From: Rhodospirillales bacterium
GTDB taxonomy: Bacteria > Pseudomonadota > Alphaproteobacteria > Rhodospirillales > Casp-alpha2
Direction: 5' to 3'
DNA: 6,016 nt
Assembly: GCA_021775275.1 (NCBI GenBank)
Contig: JAJFIE010000013.1
Span: 1-6,016, forward strand
The notes below the pieces were generated by a model that saw only the letters and a program-made list of their open reading frames with translations, was not told where the DNA came from and searched no databases. How positions within the stretch are numbered: the stretch's first letter is position 1; each line of letters starts with the position of its first letter. Of the stretch, positions 5,199 to 6,016 are shown in pieces. Both the position numbers and the translations under genes were made by a program.

Positions 5199-6016
5199 AT
5201 GATCCATAAACTTACGAGAAATGTATTCCGCCAACTTTCCGTTGGCTTTCTTTTCGTGTCCTTGGCGCTTACCACCATTATCGTTCTGACGCAGTCCCTT
5301 AACTTCGTGGAGATGATCGTCAATCAAGGCGCCACCGTTGGAATGTTACTACAGCTCACGATCCTGCTTGTGCCGAAGTTTCTGCCAATCATATTTCCCA
5401 TCGCGCTGTTTCTGGTCATCATGTTCTTCTATTCGAAACTGACGGCGGATCGTGAACTGGTGGTTATGAGCGCCGCAGGTCTGAGCCCGCTTCAGTTGGC
5501 GAAACCGGCTATTGTTTTGGCTTTAATTGTCACCTTCTCAACCTATGCCATCAACATCTTTCTGTTGCCCGAGTCTTATCAGATTTTCAGCAAACTGAAG
5601 TGGCATATCCGTCACAATATTTCCCAGGTTCTCCTGGAAGAGGGTACGTTCAACTCCATCGGAAACAATACAACGGTTTATGTCCGTGAACGGACGGATG
5701 GCAACGTACTCCGTGGCATCTTTGTTCATGATGAAACCGACCCGGAAGCGCCGGTTACCATTATGGCCAAGCGTGGCTCCATTGTTCAGACAGATGAAGG
5801 CGCCCGAATCGTCATGTTCGAAGGTAGCCGACAGGTTCTGAACAAAGAATCCAACGATTATTCGATTCTGTTCTTTGACCGCTACAACCTGACAATGGGT
5901 GATGCGGCAGAAACCAAAGAACCCAGAAGGCCTGATCGTAAGGAGATGACCATAAATGAGCTATTCGATGTGGAAAACCATCCCTTTATTCAAGAACGGG
6001 ATCATTCAAAGTACAT
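5199..6016 (+). CDS. lptF: LPS export ABC transporter permease LptF, 3' end missing
   Basis: The first 272 codons of a YjgP/YjgQ-family permease. With LptG and the ATPase LptB2 it extracts lipopolysaccharide from the outer leaflet of the inner membrane and feeds the LptC-A-D bridge. Three membrane segments are visible: about residues 13-33, 48-78 and 97-124. Between the second and third lies the cytoplasmic coupling segment LTADRELVVMSAAGLSPLQL (81-100) that contacts LptB, including the conserved Glu86. From about 130 the protein is hydrophilic with alternating strands (VLLEEGTFNSIGNNTTVYV and onward), matching the periplasmic beta-jellyroll domain. The last membrane helices lie beyond the window. 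The N-terminus, MIHKLTRNVFRQL, resembles LptF more than LptG, though LptG cannot be fully excluded. The ATG at 5199 has no clear Shine-Dalgarno sequence. lptG often follows lptF, but that cannot be checked here. Confidence 0.93.
   Translation, partial: MIHKLTRNVFRQLSVGFLFVSLALTTIIVLTQSLNFVEMIVNQGATVGMLLQLTILLVPKFLPIIFPIALFLVIMFFYSKLTADRELVVMSAAGLSPLQLAKPAIVLALIVTFSTYAINIFLLPESYQIFSKLKWHIRHNISQVLLEEGTFNSIGNNTTVYVRERTDGNVLRGIFVHDETDPEAPVTIMAKRGSIVQTDEGARIVMFEGSRQVLNKESNDYSILFFDRYNLTMGDAAETKEPRRPDRKEMTINELFDVENHPFIQERDHSKY

Overview
The window looks like ordinary chromosomal DNA of a Gram-negative alphaproteobacterium. The Tgt and QueA sequences, the single-domain receiver with a GPxRRR/GPDRR basic tail, and an LptF protein all resemble what I know from Rhodospirillales-like bacteria. 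This placement is inference from memory of protein families, not a search result. Base composition is moderately GC-rich, apart from a sharply AT-rich stretch at about 2240-2330.

Layout. On the minus strand at the left edge are the N-terminal two thirds of a hormone-sensitive-lipase-type alpha/beta hydrolase (1-711, running off the window) and, upstream of it, a small YqaE/Pmp3-type two-helix membrane protein (767-1003). A 130-bp divergent region separates these from five plus-strand genes: queA (1134-2216), an iron-sulphur APS reductase of the CysH family (2372-3112), tgt (3276-4409), a degenerate CheY-like receiver protein (4472-4951) and the start of lptF (5199 to the end of the window).

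How the genes relate. Tgt exchanges the anticodon guanine for preQ1, and QueA then builds epoxyqueuosine on it, so both serve queuosine tRNA modification. They are commonly neighbours. Here the sulphate-assimilation gene cysH lies between them behind its own AT-rich promoter-like leader. LptF belongs to the LPS export machine and implies an outer membrane. The receiver protein has lost the phospho-accepting aspartate and appears to be transcribed from a near-consensus promoter that would give a leaderless mRNA.

No mobile element, CRISPR array, tRNA or rRNA was seen, and I found no convincing new multi-gene system. The points most worth a second look are the pseudo-receiver and its leaderless promoter, the cysH position and its AT-rich leader, and a nested hairpin between cysH and tgt.
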